In this document: one piece after another, positions 33,750 through 43,006 of the stretch
How positions within the stretch are numbered: position 1 is the stretch's first letter
Layout of the letters: each line of letters starts with the position of its first letter
Source: Chloroflexota bacterium
GTDB taxonomy: Bacteria > Chloroflexota > Limnocylindria > QHBO01
NCBI GenBank assembly: GCA_025699005.1
Contig: JAILWI010000001.1
Span: forward strand, 248,001-312,000
DNA: 64,000 bases
Direction: 5' to 3'
Translations under genes and position numbers: made by a program
The notes under the pieces: generated by a model
Seen by the model: only the letters and a program-made list of their open reading frames with translations
What the model was told of the DNA's origin: nothing
The model's database searches: none

Positions 33750-34169
33750 TCAGTGCTGTCCTTGTGCGTGGGGCCGCAGGTACATGGCGGCGTGTCCATG
33801 GGATTCGGCGACGAATCCGAGCGAGGCGAAGAAGTCGGTGGCCGCGGGGGTGCTGACGATCGCCACGATCCGCCGGTCGGAGCACGCGTCGAGCGCCGCC
33901 CTGGCCAGCGCGGTGCCGATACCGCGACGCTGGTGATCCGGGCGCACGATGACATCCCACAGGCTGGCGTGCAGCCCTCCGTCGTCGAGGACCCGGGCCA
34001 CGCCGACGAGCTCTCGCTCCACGGCGCGTGCGGCGAACCAGGTGCAGCTGCGGGCGATCGCCTCGAGCCGCCAGGGCTCGCGCTGCGGCCACTCGACCCA
34101 CGCGTACGCCGCGTTGACCTCGTCAGCGCTGAGCCGGGCGTCCCGCTCCACCGCGGGCACGTCATTCAT
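33750..34169 (-). CDS. GNAT-family N-acetyltransferase
   Basis: 139 residues. The acetyl-CoA motif A is VRPDHQRRGIGTALARAALDAC (R/Q-x2-G-x-G/A) at about 75-95, followed by VSTPAATDFFASLGFVAE (motif B, with the GF turn). Small, cytosolic. Between gltA (stop one base away) and the MBL hydrolase on the same strand, so it may be the tail of the mdh-gltA message. Acceptor unknown. Confidence 0.85.
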   Translation of the reverse strand: MNDVPAVERDARLSADEVNAAYAWVEWPQREPWRLEAIARSCTWFAARAVERELVGVARVLDDGGLHASLWDVIVRPDHQRRGIGTALARAALDACSDRRIVAIVSTPAATDFFASLGFVAESHGHAAMYLRPHAQGQH

Positions 34170-35477
34170 CTAGCGCTGCTCGATCGATACGTAGTCGCGA
34201 GCCCCCGGACCGACGTAGACCTGCCTCGGACGGCCGAGGCGTGACTCCTTCGCGTTCATCATCTCCCGCCACTGCGCGATCCAGCCCGGCAGGCGCCCGA
34301 TCGCGAAGCTGTTCGTGAACATGTTGGTCGGGAACCCGATGGCCCGGTAGATGAGCCCCGAGTAGAAGTCGACGTTGGGGTACAGCTTTCGGCCGATGAA
34401 GTACTCGTCCCGGAGGGCGACCTCCTCGAGCTTCTGGGCAACCTCGAAGAGCGCGTCGTCGGCCCCGGTGGCGTTCAGGACCCGCTCCGCGGCGCGCTTG
34501 ATGATCTTCGCGCGGGGATCGAAATTCTTGTAGACGCGGTGCCCGAACCCGGACAGCCGGAACGAGTCGTTCGGGTCCTTCGCCTTGTCGACCCACTTCT
34601 GAACGTCACCGCCGTCCTCGACGATCGCCTCGAGCGTCTCGATCACCGCCTCGTTGGCGCCGCCGTGCAGTGGCCCCCACAGGGCGGAGATGCCGGCGCT
34701 GATCGACGCATAGAGGTTGGCGTGGGTGCTGCCGACGAGCCGAACCGTCGACGTCGAGGCGTTCTGCTCGTGATCGGCGTGGAGGATGAGGAGCAGGTCG
34801 AGCGCCTCGGCCACCGTCGGGTCGACGCGATAGTCCTCGGTGGGCACCGCGAACATCATGTGGAGCAGGTTCGACGAGTAGCCGAGGTCGTTGCGCGGGT
34901 ACACGTACGGCTGGCCGATCGCCTTCTTGAAGGACCATGCCGCGAGCGTCGGCAGCTTGGCGATCAGCCGGTTGATCGTGATCTCGACCGCGTCGGGGTC
35001 GAAGATGTTCTGGCTGTCGGGGTAGAAGGTGCTCATGCCGACCGTGCCCGAGGCGAGGACCGCCATGGGGTGGGCATCGGCGGGGAACGAGTCGAAGAAG
35101 TGGCGCATCTCCTCGCGGATGAGCGTGTGGTGCGTCACCTCGCCCACGAAGCGATCGAGCTCCTCCTTCGTCGGCAGCTCGCCCCAGATGAGCAGGTAGG
35201 CGACCTCGAGGAAGCTCGACTGCTCGGCCAGTTGCTCGATGGGGTAGCCGCGGTACCGGAGCACGCCCTCCTCGCCGTCGAGGTAGGTGATCGCGCTCGT
35301 GCAGGCACCGGTGTTTCCGTAGCCGGGGTCGATCGTGATCATCCCCGTCTCGCCGCGGAGGCTGGCGATGTCGATCGCGTCGTCGCCCTCGGTGCCGTGC
35401 ACGACCGGGAGCTCGAGCTCGCGATCGCCGATGCGGAGCGTGGCCGCGGCGCGCGTGACGGCGTCGGTGGGGCTCAT
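34170..35477 (-). CDS. gltA: Citrate synthase
   Basis: 435 residues, the size of type II hexameric citrate synthases, condensing oxaloacetate and acetyl-CoA. The conserved pieces are [16 protein letters not shown] (first catalytic His), [27 protein letters not shown] (second His, Arg) and [11 protein letters not shown] (Asp). The ATG at 35477 lies in an ATGA overlap with mdh, so oxaloacetate producer and consumer are co-translated. No other TCA enzymes are present. High confidence in the function; allostery by NADH cannot be judged. Confidence 0.96.
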   Translation of the reverse strand: MSPTDAVTRAAATLRIGDRELELPVVHGTEGDDAIDIASLRGETGMITIDPGYGNTGACTSAITYLDGEEGVLRYRGYPIEQLAEQSSFLEVAYLLIWGELPTKEELDRFVGEVTHHTLIREEMRHFFDSFPADAHPMAVLASGTVGMSTFYPDSQNIFDPDAVEITINRLIAKLPTLAAWSFKKAIGQPYVYPRNDLGYSSNLLHMMFAVPTEDYRVDPTVAEALDLLLILHADHEQNASTSTVRLVGSTHANLYASISAGISALWGPLHGGANEAVIETLEAIVEDGGDVQKWVDKAKDPNDSFRLSGFGHRVYKNFDPRAKIIKRAAERVLNATGADDALFEVAQKLEEVALRDEYFIGRKLYPNVDFYSGLIYRAIGFPTNMFTNSFAIGRLPGWIAQWREMMNAKESRLGRPRQVYVGPGARDYVSIEQR

Positions 35478-36466
35478 GCCAGCAGCTCCTCCACGGCGCC
35501 ACGCTCCTCGAGGAGCTCCTCGGTCGTGGCCTTGATCTTCTCCCGGGCGAACTCGCCGTGCTCGATGCCCTGGACGATGCTCACGCCCGTGCCGTCCGCC
35601 CTGAGCGGGAACCCGAACACCAGTCCCTGCGGCACTCCGTACCCGCCGTCGGCAGGAGCCGGAATGGCGGCGCTGAACTGCTCGCCGTCGGGTCGGGCGA
35701 TGCTGCGCACCGTGTCGATGACGGCGTTCGCGGCGCTCGCGGCGCTCGACTGCCCGCGGGCCTTGATGATCGCCGCGCCCCGCTGCTGGACGTTGGTGAT
35801 GAACTCGCCGCGCAACCATGTCTCGTCGTCGATCACGTCGGGGGCCGGACGCCCGCCGATCGTGGCGTGCCACGCGTCGGGGAACTGGGTGGACGAGTGG
35901 TTGCCCCAGATCGCGAGGTCGCGGACCTGGTCCACGGCGACACCCGCCCGGCTCGCGAGCTGGGAGCGGCCGCGGTTCTCGTCGAGCATCGTCATCGCGA
36001 ACCAGCGGTCGGCGGCCATCCCGTGGCGAGCCGCCGCGGTCGACCCGATGAGTGCGTTCGTGTTGCACGGGTTCCCCACGACCAGCACGCGGCAGTCATC
36101 GGCGGCGTTCCTGGCGATGGCCTCGCCCTGTCCGGTGAAGATCCCGCCGTTGATGCTCAGCAGGTCCTTGCGCTCCATGCCCTCGCGGCGGGGGACGGCG
36201 CCGACGAGGAGCGCCCAGTTCGCACCGCGGAACGCCTCGTCGGTGTCCGAGGTGCAGACCACGCTGTCGAGAAGCCCGAAGGCGCAGTCGTCGAGCTCCA
36301 TCCGAACGCCGTCGAGCGCGGGCAGCGCCGCCTCGAGCTCGAGCAGCCGCAGGCTCACGCGCGTATCCGGCCCGAAGACCTGGCCGGATGCGATGCGGAA
36401 GAGGAGTGCGTAGCCGATCTGGCCGGCGGCACCGGTGACGGCCACCGTGACGGGGGAGTCGGGCAT
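35474..36466 (-). CDS. mdh: Malate dehydrogenase
   Basis: 330 residues, MDH type I/cytosolic-like. [15 protein letters not shown] is the NAD motif with the AAG form of that group, VGNPCNTNA follows, [11 protein letters not shown] carries a substrate Arg, and [12 protein letters not shown] holds the catalytic His. Starts at ATG 36466 with AGGAG five bases upstream. Coupled to gltA through ATGA. C-terminal residues are helical with a tail [14 protein letters not shown]. Directional flux malate to citrate is implied by the pairing. Confidence 0.96.
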   Translation of the reverse strand: MPDSPVTVAVTGAAGQIGYALLFRIASGQVFGPDTRVSLRLLELEAALPALDGVRMELDDCAFGLLDSVVCTSDTDEAFRGANWALLVGAVPRREGMERKDLLSINGGIFTGQGEAIARNAADDCRVLVVGNPCNTNALIGSTAAARHGMAADRWFAMTMLDENRGRSQLASRAGVAVDQVRDLAIWGNHSSTQFPDAWHATIGGRPAPDVIDDETWLRGEFITNVQQRGAAIIKARGQSSAASAANAVIDTVRSIARPDGEQFSAAIPAPADGGYGVPQGLVFGFPLRADGTGVSIVQGIEHGEFAREKIKATTEELLEERGAVEELLA

Positions 36467-36509
36467 CAGTCTCCTGTCGAATCTGGGTCGTTCTGAGTGT
36501 AGCGCAGGC

Positions 36510-37034
36510 TCACGGAGCGTCCGGCTGCGGCTCGCCCCGGCGTCCCGCGGCCCAGTCGGCGACGGCCGTCGCCATCGACGCGAACGCGATCCGCGGCAGC
36601 CACGCGCCCGCCTCCGAGCGGCCGACCCAGGCGTGGTCGCTCGACTCGAAGTCGATGACGACCTCCGCCGACGGATCGACGGCGCGCGCACGGTAGACGG
36701 CCGTGACCGCGTTGGCCGGCGGCGAGTGGTAGACGCCGGCGAGCCCGGTCAGCTCGACCTCGATGCCGGCCTCCTCCCGCGTCTCCCGGCGGGCCGCGAC
36801 CTCGAACGACTCGCCGGGATCCAGGTAGCCGGCGGGCAGATCCCACGCCCCGGCCCCCGGCTCGACGGCGCGCCGGAGAAGGAGGATGCGGACATCGTCG
36901 CCATCACCACGCTCGAGGAGCACCGCGGCAGCAGGTTTGGGGTTCGCGTACCAGCGCCATCCGCACCGATCGCAGACGAGCGGCTGCTCGTCGGCAGTGG
37001 CGCAGTGCGGACAGGCCGCGACGGATCGGCTCAC
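36510..37034 (-). CDS. NUDIX hydrolase with N-terminal zinc ribbon
   Basis: 174 residues. The first 25 carry two CxxC knuckles (CPHC and CDRC). The NUDIX box is [24 protein letters not shown], fully matching G-x5-E-x7-REU-x-EE-x-GU. This architecture resembles NudC-like or ADP-ribose-type hydrolases, but the NudC signature after the box is not visible ([13 protein letters not shown] instead), so ADP-ribose or another nucleoside diphosphate derivative is more likely. On the minus strand between arsC and mdh. Confidence 0.9.
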   Translation of the reverse strand: MSRSVAACPHCATADEQPLVCDRCGWRWYANPKPAAAVLLERGDGDDVRILLLRRAVEPGAGAWDLPAGYLDPGESFEVAARRETREEAGIEVELTGLAGVYHSPPANAVTAVYRARAVDPSAEVVIDFESSDHAWVGRSEAGAWLPRIAFASMATAVADWAAGRRGEPQPDAP

Positions 37035-37064
37035 GCGGCGAGCGTAGCAGGGGAGTGCGGGAGC

Positions 37065-37508
37065 TCAGGGCGCGGCCGCATCGTCGGCGAGGAATGCGGC
37101 GACCCGTCCGCCGAGCTCATCGCGCGCCGATCGGAATGCCTCGAGCCTGGCTTCATCGTCACCGTCGACCGCCGATGGGTCGTCCACGCTCCAGTGCAGC
37201 TGCCGCTCGACGCCCGGCATGGTCGGGCACGCCTCCCGGGCCTGGTCGCAGACGGTGATGAGCCAATCGAACGGCTCGCCGATGAAAGGCTCCAGGGTCT
37301 TGCTCGTCTGCGAGCCGATGTCGACGCCGATCTCCCTCATCACGGCCACTGCCTCGGGTCGGACGGTGGTGGCCACCGTCCCGGCGCTTACGACCTCGAA
37401 TCGGTCGCCCGCGACCGAGCGCAGCAGGCCCTCCGCCATCTGGCTGCGGGCGCTGTTGTGCGTGCACAGGAAGATGACGCGCTCGCGTGACCTCGTCGTG
37501 GTCGTCAT
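37065..37508 (-). CDS. arsC: Low-molecular-weight phosphatase-fold arsenate reductase
   Basis: 147 residues. The P-loop FLCTHNSARSQMAEG near the N-terminus is the CX5R-type site of thioredoxin-linked ArsC proteins. Further cysteines in VCDQAREACPTMPG are in position for the disulfide cascade. FDWLITVCD and LHWSVDDPSAVDG are typical. Two starts are possible (37508 or 37517); neither has a clear ribosome site. No arsR or arsenite pump is nearby, so a house-keeping tyrosine-phosphatase role remains possible. The upstream gap holds the DnaA-box-like cluster. Confidence 0.88.
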   Translation of the reverse strand: MTTTTRSRERVIFLCTHNSARSQMAEGLLRSVAGDRFEVVSAGTVATTVRPEAVAVMREIGVDIGSQTSKTLEPFIGEPFDWLITVCDQAREACPTMPGVERQLHWSVDDPSAVDGDDEARLEAFRSARDELGGRVAAFLADDAAAP

Positions 37509-37556
37509 GGAGGTCATCGTAAGCCCGGTCGACGAGTTCGTCTCCGGACTGCGCCG

Positions 37557-37587
37557 CTGTCCACCGATGGGGACAACATGTGGATAA
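37557..37587. promoter_or_regulatory. Cluster of DnaA-box-like 9-mers
   Basis: On the minus strand, TTATCCACA (37579-37587) is a perfect DnaA box. TTGTCCCCA (37568-37576) differs by one base from the high-GC-organism box TTGTCCACA. On the plus strand CTGTCCACC (37557-37565) is a weaker, inverted copy. They fall within 31 bases in the gap upstream of arsC. There is no AT-rich unwinding element and no dnaA/dnaN nearby, so a titration or transcription-control site is more likely than an origin. Confidence 0.45.
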
Positions 37588-37660
37588 GTCGGGCCCGGCC
37601 CTCGAAGATGGTGGAGAAGGGGGATTGCGGGGCGACCTCGACGGCCGATAGTCTGTGGTC

Positions 37661-37726
37661 GTCCCGAAGGGGCAGCCAACGGCACCAGCGATTGCATCAA
37701 CGGTCCGACGGCGGTTCCTTCGGGAC
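37661..37726. other. Perfect 10-bp inverted repeat bracketing 46 bases between upp and arsC
   Basis: GTCCCGAAGG (37661-37670) and CCTTCGGGAC (37717-37726) are exact reverse complements. The 46-base interior is GC-rich with no obvious further helix by eye. Read from the minus strand, the element follows the upp stop by 18 bases and precedes arsC. It could be the closing stem of a structured 3' element or small RNA. No T-run follows. Confidence 0.4.
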
Positions 37727-37744
37727 ATTTCGTTGCGCCGCGGC

Positions 37745-38476
37745 TTAGCCCTCGCCGACGTCTCGCTGAAGACGGCGCACCACCTCCGCCGTCTCGTCAT
37801 CCGGGCCGTGGCCGGGCTCGGAGGCGGGGCCGGCGAACGTCCCGAACTGGCGGTCACCCGCGTCGCCAAGCCCGGGCACGATGTACCCGCGCTCGTTGAG
37901 GTGCGAGTCGAGGGCCGCGATATGAATGTCGACGTCGGGGTGGGCGCCGGACAGCGTGGCGACGCCCTCGGGGGCCGCGATGAGGCTGACCTGCTTGATC
38001 CGCGCGGCACCCCACTCCTTGAGGATGTCGACGGTCGCCGCGGCCGAGCCGCCGGTGGCCAGCATCGGGTCCAGGATGAGGCAAGCCTGGACGGTCGCGG
38101 CGTCCGGAAGCTTGTTGTAGTACTCGACCGGCTTGAGCGTGCGCTCGTCCCGGTACAGGCCGATGTGCCACACCTCGGCCGTCGGGAGCAGCTCGAGCAT
38201 CGCGTCGACCATCCCGAGGCCGGCGCGGAGGATCGGGATGAGGCCGACCCGCGGCTCGAGCGTGGCCGCGGTCATCGGCTCGAGCGGTGTCTCGATCGGC
38301 TGGGGCCGGGTCCCGAGATCGGCCATCGCCTCGTAGCCGAGCAGCCAGGTCAGCTCGCGAACGAGCTCCCGGAACTTCTTCGGCTCGGTCGTCTTGTCTC
38401 GCAGGATCGCCAGCTTGTGCGCCACCAGCGGGTGGCTGCTGACGTGGATCGACTCGGAATTGGACGCAGTTGGCAT
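37745..38476 (-). CDS. upp: Uracil phosphoribosyltransferase
   Basis: 243 residues; makes UMP from uracil and PRPP for pyrimidine salvage. Conserved stretches: [49 protein letters not shown], the PRPP loop [11 protein letters not shown], and [16 protein letters not shown] near residue 213. Most family members end right there, usually DAGDRxFGTK; this protein runs on for about 30 hydrophilic residues ([13 protein letters not shown]...). ATG 38476 is chosen because MPTASNSES leads into the family start. Divergent from the MFS gene at 38518. Confidence 0.95.
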   Translation of the reverse strand: MPTASNSESIHVSSHPLVAHKLAILRDKTTEPKKFRELVRELTWLLGYEAMADLGTRPQPIETPLEPMTAATLEPRVGLIPILRAGLGMVDAMLELLPTAEVWHIGLYRDERTLKPVEYYNKLPDAATVQACLILDPMLATGGSAAATVDILKEWGAARIKQVSLIAAPEGVATLSGAHPDVDIHIAALDSHLNERGYIVPGLGDAGDRQFGTFAGPASEPGHGPDDETAEVVRRLQRDVGEG

Positions 38477-38517
38477 CGGCTCGATTCTAGACCGACCATC
38501 CCGCGCACAATGCGCCG

Positions 38518-39636
38518 ATGCGACTCCTGCCCCACCCGCTCCTGCTGGCATTCGGTGCCTTCGGCTGCGTGTGGGGGGCCTGGCAGGCGGTGCTCCCCGA
38601 CCTGGCCGCGCACTACGAGCTGAGCAGCGGGCCGCTGGGGCTCATGCTGACCGCCGGTTTCGCCGTCTCGCTGCCGGTCATGATCGGAGCGGGGCGGCTG
38701 ATCGATCGCGTCGGGTCGCAGGTCGGGATCGCGCTCACGTCGCTGATGCTGGGCGCGGGACTGGCGACCGTGGCGATGCTCGGCCCGCTGCCGGCGCTCG
38801 TGGGCGGTGTGATCCTGCTGGCCGCAGGGAGCGGGGCCTTCGACGTCGCGATCAACGGCGCGGCGATGGGCGACGAGACGTGGGGACGCCCGGCGCGGCT
38901 CACCCTGCTCCATGCCGCCTTCAGCGGTGGCGGCCTCATCGGCGCGGTCTCGGCGGGCGCGGTGATCGGCGCCGGCATCGCGTTTCAGGTCGTCTACCCC
39001 GTGCTCGCGGTCGTCCTGATCGGCTCTGCCGTCATGTCGTTGACCGGGCACCGGCGGCCGGTCGTGCGCGAGGGAGCCGTGCCGCGGGCCCTGGCCCTCG
39101 CGCTGCTGCCGCTCGCGGTCCTGGCCGGCCTGGCCTTCCTGGCCGAGGGGTCGCTCGAGACGTGGTCGGCGATCTACCTGCGCGACGCGCTCGGGGCCGC
39201 CGCCTTCGTCGGCGCGCTCGGCCCGGGCGCCTTCCACGCCGCGATGCTCGTCGGGCGGCTGATCGGGGCCGGGGTAGCCGGCTCGCTGGGCGCCGGCGCG
39301 ACCCTGCTCGCATCGGGCTCGATGATCGTGGCCGGCATGGTGGTCGCGCTGACGGTCACGTCGGTCCCGCTCGCCATCGCCTCGATGTTCGCGGCGGCCC
39401 TGGGCGCCGCGTTCATGGTGCCGGTCGTCATCAGCCTGGCCGGGCAGCGGGCGGGCCGCCACGCGGGCCGCGCCGCCTCGTACGTGCTGTCCCTCGGCTA
39501 CGCCGGCTTCCTCCTGGGTCCGTCGGCCGTCGGAATCATCGGCGAGGCGGCCGGGCTGCGCGCCGGGCTGGCGGTCATTCCGGTCGCAGCCGCGCTGGTC
39601 GTCGTCCTGTCACGCACGCGCCTGGTTCGCGGGTGA
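38518..39636 (+). CDS. MFS transporter, FucP/YbjJ-like
   Basis: 372 residues with 11-12 hydrophobic segments and unusually short loops. The N-terminus [28 protein letters not shown] and [13 protein letters not shown] (motif A) resemble the fucose-permease/YbjJ branch of [15 protein letters not shown] and [18 protein letters not shown] are the typical paired helices 4-5. Begins at ATG 38518, 42 bases from the divergent upp start. Substrate not predictable. Confidence 0.82.
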   Translation: MRLLPHPLLLAFGAFGCVWGAWQAVLPDLAAHYELSSGPLGLMLTAGFAVSLPVMIGAGRLIDRVGSQVGIALTSLMLGAGLATVAMLGPLPALVGGVILLAAGSGAFDVAINGAAMGDETWGRPARLTLLHAAFSGGGLIGAVSAGAVIGAGIAFQVVYPVLAVVLIGSAVMSLTGHRRPVVREGAVPRALALALLPLAVLAGLAFLAEGSLETWSAIYLRDALGAAAFVGALGPGAFHAAMLVGRLIGAGVAGSLGAGATLLASGSMIVAGMVVALTVTSVPLAIASMFAAALGAAFMVPVVISLAGQRAGRHAGRAASYVLSLGYAGFLLGPSAVGIIGEAAGLRAGLAVIPVAAALVVVLSRTRLVRG

Positions 39637-39803
39637 CCGGCCGGTTCGGTGAGGGTGGTATGGGTCCTGCGGGCGTGTCCGAGCCGGATCTACCTCGGCT
39701 GGCGGCTTGCTGCTAGGCTATCGGTTCGTGTGTGACCCATTTCGCGCATGGACCGTGTGCCCGCCCGTCGCTCGGATCCGCCACCTGAGGAGGTTAGGAG
39801 AGC

Positions 39804-40424
39804 ATGGTCTTCGGATCAAAGCGTGATACCAAGCCGGACAGCCTCTCGCGCGAGGACGTGGTCGGGAACCTGTATCCGGATAACTTGACGAGTGAGGTCG
39901 ACGTGGCACAGTCACCCAGCGAATTCCCCCGTCGCGATGATCGCGGCAATGAGAGCGTCATCGATCCCCATGCCCGGTTCAACGGGAAGTACGTCAGCGA
40001 CCGCGACCTGCGGATCGAGGGCGAGGCGCAGGGCGAGATCGAGTGCCAGGGCACGCTGATCATCAGCCCCCAGGCCCGCGTTCGCAGCGCAATCAAGGCG
40101 CACAACGTCGTCGTCAACGGCGACTACGAGGGCGACGTCGACTGCGGCGGCCGATTCGAGATCGGCTCCACCGGCCGGGTGAAGGGCAACATCAAGACGC
40201 AGGTCCTGGTGGTCAAGGAGGGTGCCCACTGGGAGGGCGGTGTCACGATGACCCGCGAGCCCGGCGCGCGTCCCGCGCCGACGCCGGGCCAGCCCGGGCA
40301 GAGTGGCCCGGCGCCGGCGAACCGACAGGGCGGCAGCAGCATCTTCAGCAAGGGCGAGCGCGACGGCGAGAAGTCCGAGCAGCGCGAGGGACAGCCGGCC
40401 GGGCAGGGTGGCGGCGGGCAGTAG
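39804..40424 (+). CDS. Bactofilin, polymer-forming cytoskeletal protein
   Basis: 206 residues. A polar N-terminus of about 50 residues precedes the bactofilin beta-helix (about 55-145). This shows the regular short-strand pattern: DRDLRIEGEAQGEIECQGTLIIS, then AIKAHNVVVNGDYEGDV, then GRVKGNIKTQVLVVKEGA. The 60-residue tail is Gly/Pro/Gln-rich and disordered. Bactofilins self-assemble into filaments that position envelope enzymes. A strong purine-rich ribosome site (GAGGAGG...AGGAG) precedes the ATG. Preceded by a 167-base gap, so it likely has its own promoter. Confidence 0.92.
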   Translation: MVFGSKRDTKPDSLSREDVVGNLYPDNLTSEVDVAQSPSEFPRRDDRGNESVIDPHARFNGKYVSDRDLRIEGEAQGEIECQGTLIISPQARVRSAIKAHNVVVNGDYEGDVDCGGRFEIGSTGRVKGNIKTQVLVVKEGAHWEGGVTMTREPGARPAPTPGQPGQSGPAPANRQGGSSIFSKGERDGEKSEQREGQPAGQGGGGQ

Positions 40425-40454
40425 CCCCGCCTCCGCGTCGCTCCCGAACCGCGC

Positions 40455-41516
40455 GTGAGCCCGACCAGACGGACAGCGCCGAGCGCGCCGCCGGTCCTGG
40501 TCGAGGTGACGCGCGGAGACCGCGTGGAGTCCGCGCATCGCGGGTCGATCTGCGTCTCCGCGCCCGACGGATCACTCCTCGCTTCGGTCGGTGATCCCGA
40601 GCAGTTCATCTTCCTTCGCTCGAGCGCCAAGCCGTTCCAGCTGGCGCCGTTCGTGGCGTCCGGGCGGTTTGACGAGTACCAGCTCACCGACGAGGCGCTG
40701 GCCGTCATGGCCGCCAGCCACAGTGGCGAGGACCGGCACGTGCGGCTGGTCCAGGAGATCCTCCGCCGCGCCGGCCTGACGAGCAGCGTGCTGCGCAACC
40801 AGGTCCACGCTCCGTTCGACCGCGAGACGGCCAATCGGCTCGTCCGAGACGGCGAGGCGCCGACGGCGCTCCGCGGCAACTGCTCCGGCAAGCATGCCGC
40901 CATGGTCCTGTTTGCCAAGGCATCCGGCTGGCCAATCGACACGTACCTCGAACCCGGGCACCCCGTCCAGCGCATGGCACTCGAGGCGGTCTCGGCGCTC
41001 ACGGACGTGCCGGTCGAGGAGATCATCACCGCCACCGACGGCTGCGGCGCCGTCACGTTCGGCATGCCACTGCGCGGGCTGGCCCTGGCCTTCGCCCGAT
41101 TCGCCGATCCGGCGGCCATCGCCGACCCGCCGCTGCGCGGTGCCCTGACGCGGATCCGCGACGCGATGATCGCGCACCCCGAGCTCGTCGCCGGTACGCG
41201 GCGGCGGGTCGACACCGCCGTCATGCGGGCCTCCAACGGGACGGTCGTCGCGAAGGGCGGCGCCGAAGGCGTCGGCGCCATGGGCATCCTGCGCCACGCC
41301 CCTGGGAGGTGGTCGCCCGCGGGCATCGCTCTGACCATCGAGGACGGTGGCGCCGCGCCCCGGGCCGTGAACGTGGCCACCTGTGCGGCGCTGGAGCAGG
41401 CAGGCGTCCTCGACGGGGCGCAGGTCGCCTCACTTGACGAGTACGCCCACCCGGTGATCGTCGACCCGGATGGTGCGCCGTCCGGGAACGTTCGGGCAGC
41501 CTTCAGGCTCGCCTGA
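40455..41516 (+). CDS. L-asparaginase II family protein
   Basis: 353 residues from a GTG start. The asparaginase II (PF06089-type) hallmarks are EVTRGDRVESAHRGSICV at the N-terminus, LRSSAKPFQ (a serine/lysine-containing active-site block), SHSGEDRHV, RGNCSGKHAAMV, and TDGCGAVTFGMPL. This family is distinct from both the classical bacterial asparaginases and the Ntn type. It hydrolyses asparagine to aspartate, feeding the aspartate-family genes elsewhere in the window (48552, 53101). Cytosolic, no signal peptide. Confidence 0.9.
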   Translation: MSPTRRTAPSAPPVLVEVTRGDRVESAHRGSICVSAPDGSLLASVGDPEQFIFLRSSAKPFQLAPFVASGRFDEYQLTDEALAVMAASHSGEDRHVRLVQEILRRAGLTSSVLRNQVHAPFDRETANRLVRDGEAPTALRGNCSGKHAAMVLFAKASGWPIDTYLEPGHPVQRMALEAVSALTDVPVEEIITATDGCGAVTFGMPLRGLALAFARFADPAAIADPPLRGALTRIRDAMIAHPELVAGTRRRVDTAVMRASNGTVVAKGGAEGVGAMGILRHAPGRWSPAGIALTIEDGGAAPRAVNVATCAALEQAGVLDGAQVASLDEYAHPVIVDPDGAPSGNVRAAFRLA

Positions 41517-41519
41517 CGA

Positions 41520-42254
41520 TCAGGCCAGGGCGCCCCGCACCAGCTCGGCGAGACCCATGAAGATCGGCGCGAGGACGATCGCCGGCAGGAAGCTGGCGAC
41601 CCGCACCGGTTTGAGGTCGAGCAGGCGGAGTGCGACGCCGAGCAGGATGAGTCCGCCGGCCGCGGTCACGCCCAGGATCGCCCGGTCATCCATCACGCCC
41701 TGGAAGAGAGCCGCGCCGCCCGCGATGCTCCCCTGCACGACGAGCACGACGAGCGCCGAGAGATAGACGCCCGCACCCAGGGCCGCCGCGAAGGCGATCG
41801 ACGCGACGCCGTCGAGCAGCGACTTGATGGACAGGAGCTGGATGTCGCCGGTCAACCCGTTCTCGATGGATCCCAGGATCGTCAGCGGGCCGACGCAGAA
41901 CACGATGCTGGCCGTGACGAAGCCTTCGGCGATGCGGCTCGGCCGCTCGCCTCGCGACAGGCGACGCTGGAACCAGCCACCGAGCCGCTCGAGCCCGTCG
42001 TGCAGCCGGAGCAGCTCGCCGATGACGACGCCGGCCAGGATGGCTCCGAGGACGGCGAGGTCGTCACCCGGTTGCGCCGCCGGGTCGTTGAAGATCGCGA
42101 TCGCCATCGACAGGCCGATGGCGATCGTGAAGAACGCGAGACCCGTGGTCAGGCTCCCCTGCATCCGGGGCGGCATCCGGGCGCCGATGAGGAGGCCGAT
42201 CGTCGTGCCGATGAGCACGGTCGCGACGTTGAGCAGGGTGCCCGTCAGGAACAT
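41520..42254 (-). CDS. DUF554-family membrane protein
   Basis: 244 residues. MFLTGTLLNVATVLIGTTIGLLIG opens a six- to seven-helix membrane protein typical of DUF554/YdfK. GLTGDIQLLSIKSLLDGVASIAFA and FCVGPLTILGSIENG are the family blocks, and GVTAAGGLILLGVALRLLDLKP the last. The function of the family is not known. Convergent with the asparaginase gene, 3 bases apart, and divergent from the GDSL lipoprotein. Confidence 0.92.
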   Translation of the reverse strand: MFLTGTLLNVATVLIGTTIGLLIGARMPPRMQGSLTTGLAFFTIAIGLSMAIAIFNDPAAQPGDDLAVLGAILAGVVIGELLRLHDGLERLGGWFQRRLSRGERPSRIAEGFVTASIVFCVGPLTILGSIENGLTGDIQLLSIKSLLDGVASIAFAAALGAGVYLSALVVLVVQGSIAGGAALFQGVMDDRAILGVTAAGGLILLGVALRLLDLKPVRVASFLPAIVLAPIFMGLAELVRGALA

Positions 42255-42298
42255 CGCGGACAGGGTAATCGGCCGCAGCGTGTAGCCTACGGGCGAGC

Positions 42299-43006
42299 AT
42301 GCAGCGTGGCGTCCGGGTCAGCCTTCTCGCGATCGCGATCTCAGCGGTCGGATGCGGAGCGGCGCGCATGCCGACCCCCCTCCAGGAGGATGCGGTGCGC
42401 TACGTGGCACTCGGTGACTCGTACACGATCGGCACGTCGGTGGCCGAGGCCGATCGGTTCCCGAACCAGCTCGCTGCGCGCATCGCGGACCTGGAGCTGG
42501 TCGGCAACCCGGCCGTGAACGGGTACACGTCGCGGGATCTGATCGAAGAGGAGCTGCCCGTGCTCGCGGCCATGCGTCCCGAGCTCGTGACGCTGCTCGT
42601 CGGCGTGAACGATGTCGTCCAGGGCGTGCCCGAGCGACAGTACGCCGCCAACGTGACGCTGATCCTGGCGGAGCTGCTCACCCTCCTGCCGGCAGAGCGG
42701 ATCGTGTGCGTGGCGACGCCCGACTACACGGTCACCCCGCAGGGCGCCGCGTACGGCGATCCGGAGCAGCAGCGTGCCGCGATCCGGCGCGTCAACGAGG
42801 TGCTGGGTGAGGCATGCGCGTCGCGCGGCATCCCCTTCGTGCCCGAGATCTTCGAGATCAGCCGCGAGGCCGTGGACGATCCATCCCTGGTTGCCGATGA
42901 CGGGCTGCACCCGTCCGGTGCGCAGTACGCGCGCTGGGTCGAGGTCATCGCACCGGTCGTCGAGGAAGCGCTCGGCACGTCCCCTGCTACCCTTCCGGAC
43001 GGATGA
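42299..43006 (+). CDS. SGNH/GDSL-hydrolase lipoprotein
   Basis: 235 residues. A lipoprotein signal ends SAVGC (Cys19). The SGNH blocks are VALGDSYTIGT (nucleophile Ser41), the Gly in NPAVNGYTS, VTLLVGVNDVVQG (Asn), and DDGLHPSGAQY (Asp and His). Extracytoplasmic, membrane-tethered esterase or lipase-like enzyme; the acyl substrate is unknown. Its stop overlaps the gltX start (ATGA), an odd functional pairing that probably reflects compact gene packing. Confidence 0.9.
   Translation: MQRGVRVSLLAIAISAVGCGAARMPTPLQEDAVRYVALGDSYTIGTSVAEADRFPNQLAARIADLELVGNPAVNGYTSRDLIEEELPVLAAMRPELVTLLVGVNDVVQGVPERQYAANVTLILAELLTLLPAERIVCVATPDYTVTPQGAAYGDPEQQRAAIRRVNEVLGEACASRGIPFVPEIFEISREAVDDPSLVADDGLHPSGAQYARWVEVIAPVVEEALGTSPATLPDG

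Noticed and set aside
34539..36413. 624-codon plus-strand frame over gltA and mdh
   Set aside because: Antisense to two unmistakable enzymes with catalytic motifs and coupled start codons.
37518..37744. Replication origin
   Set aside because: DnaA-box-like sites are clustered, but there is no AT-rich unwinding region and no dnaA, dnaN, gyrB, parA or rpmH neighbour.
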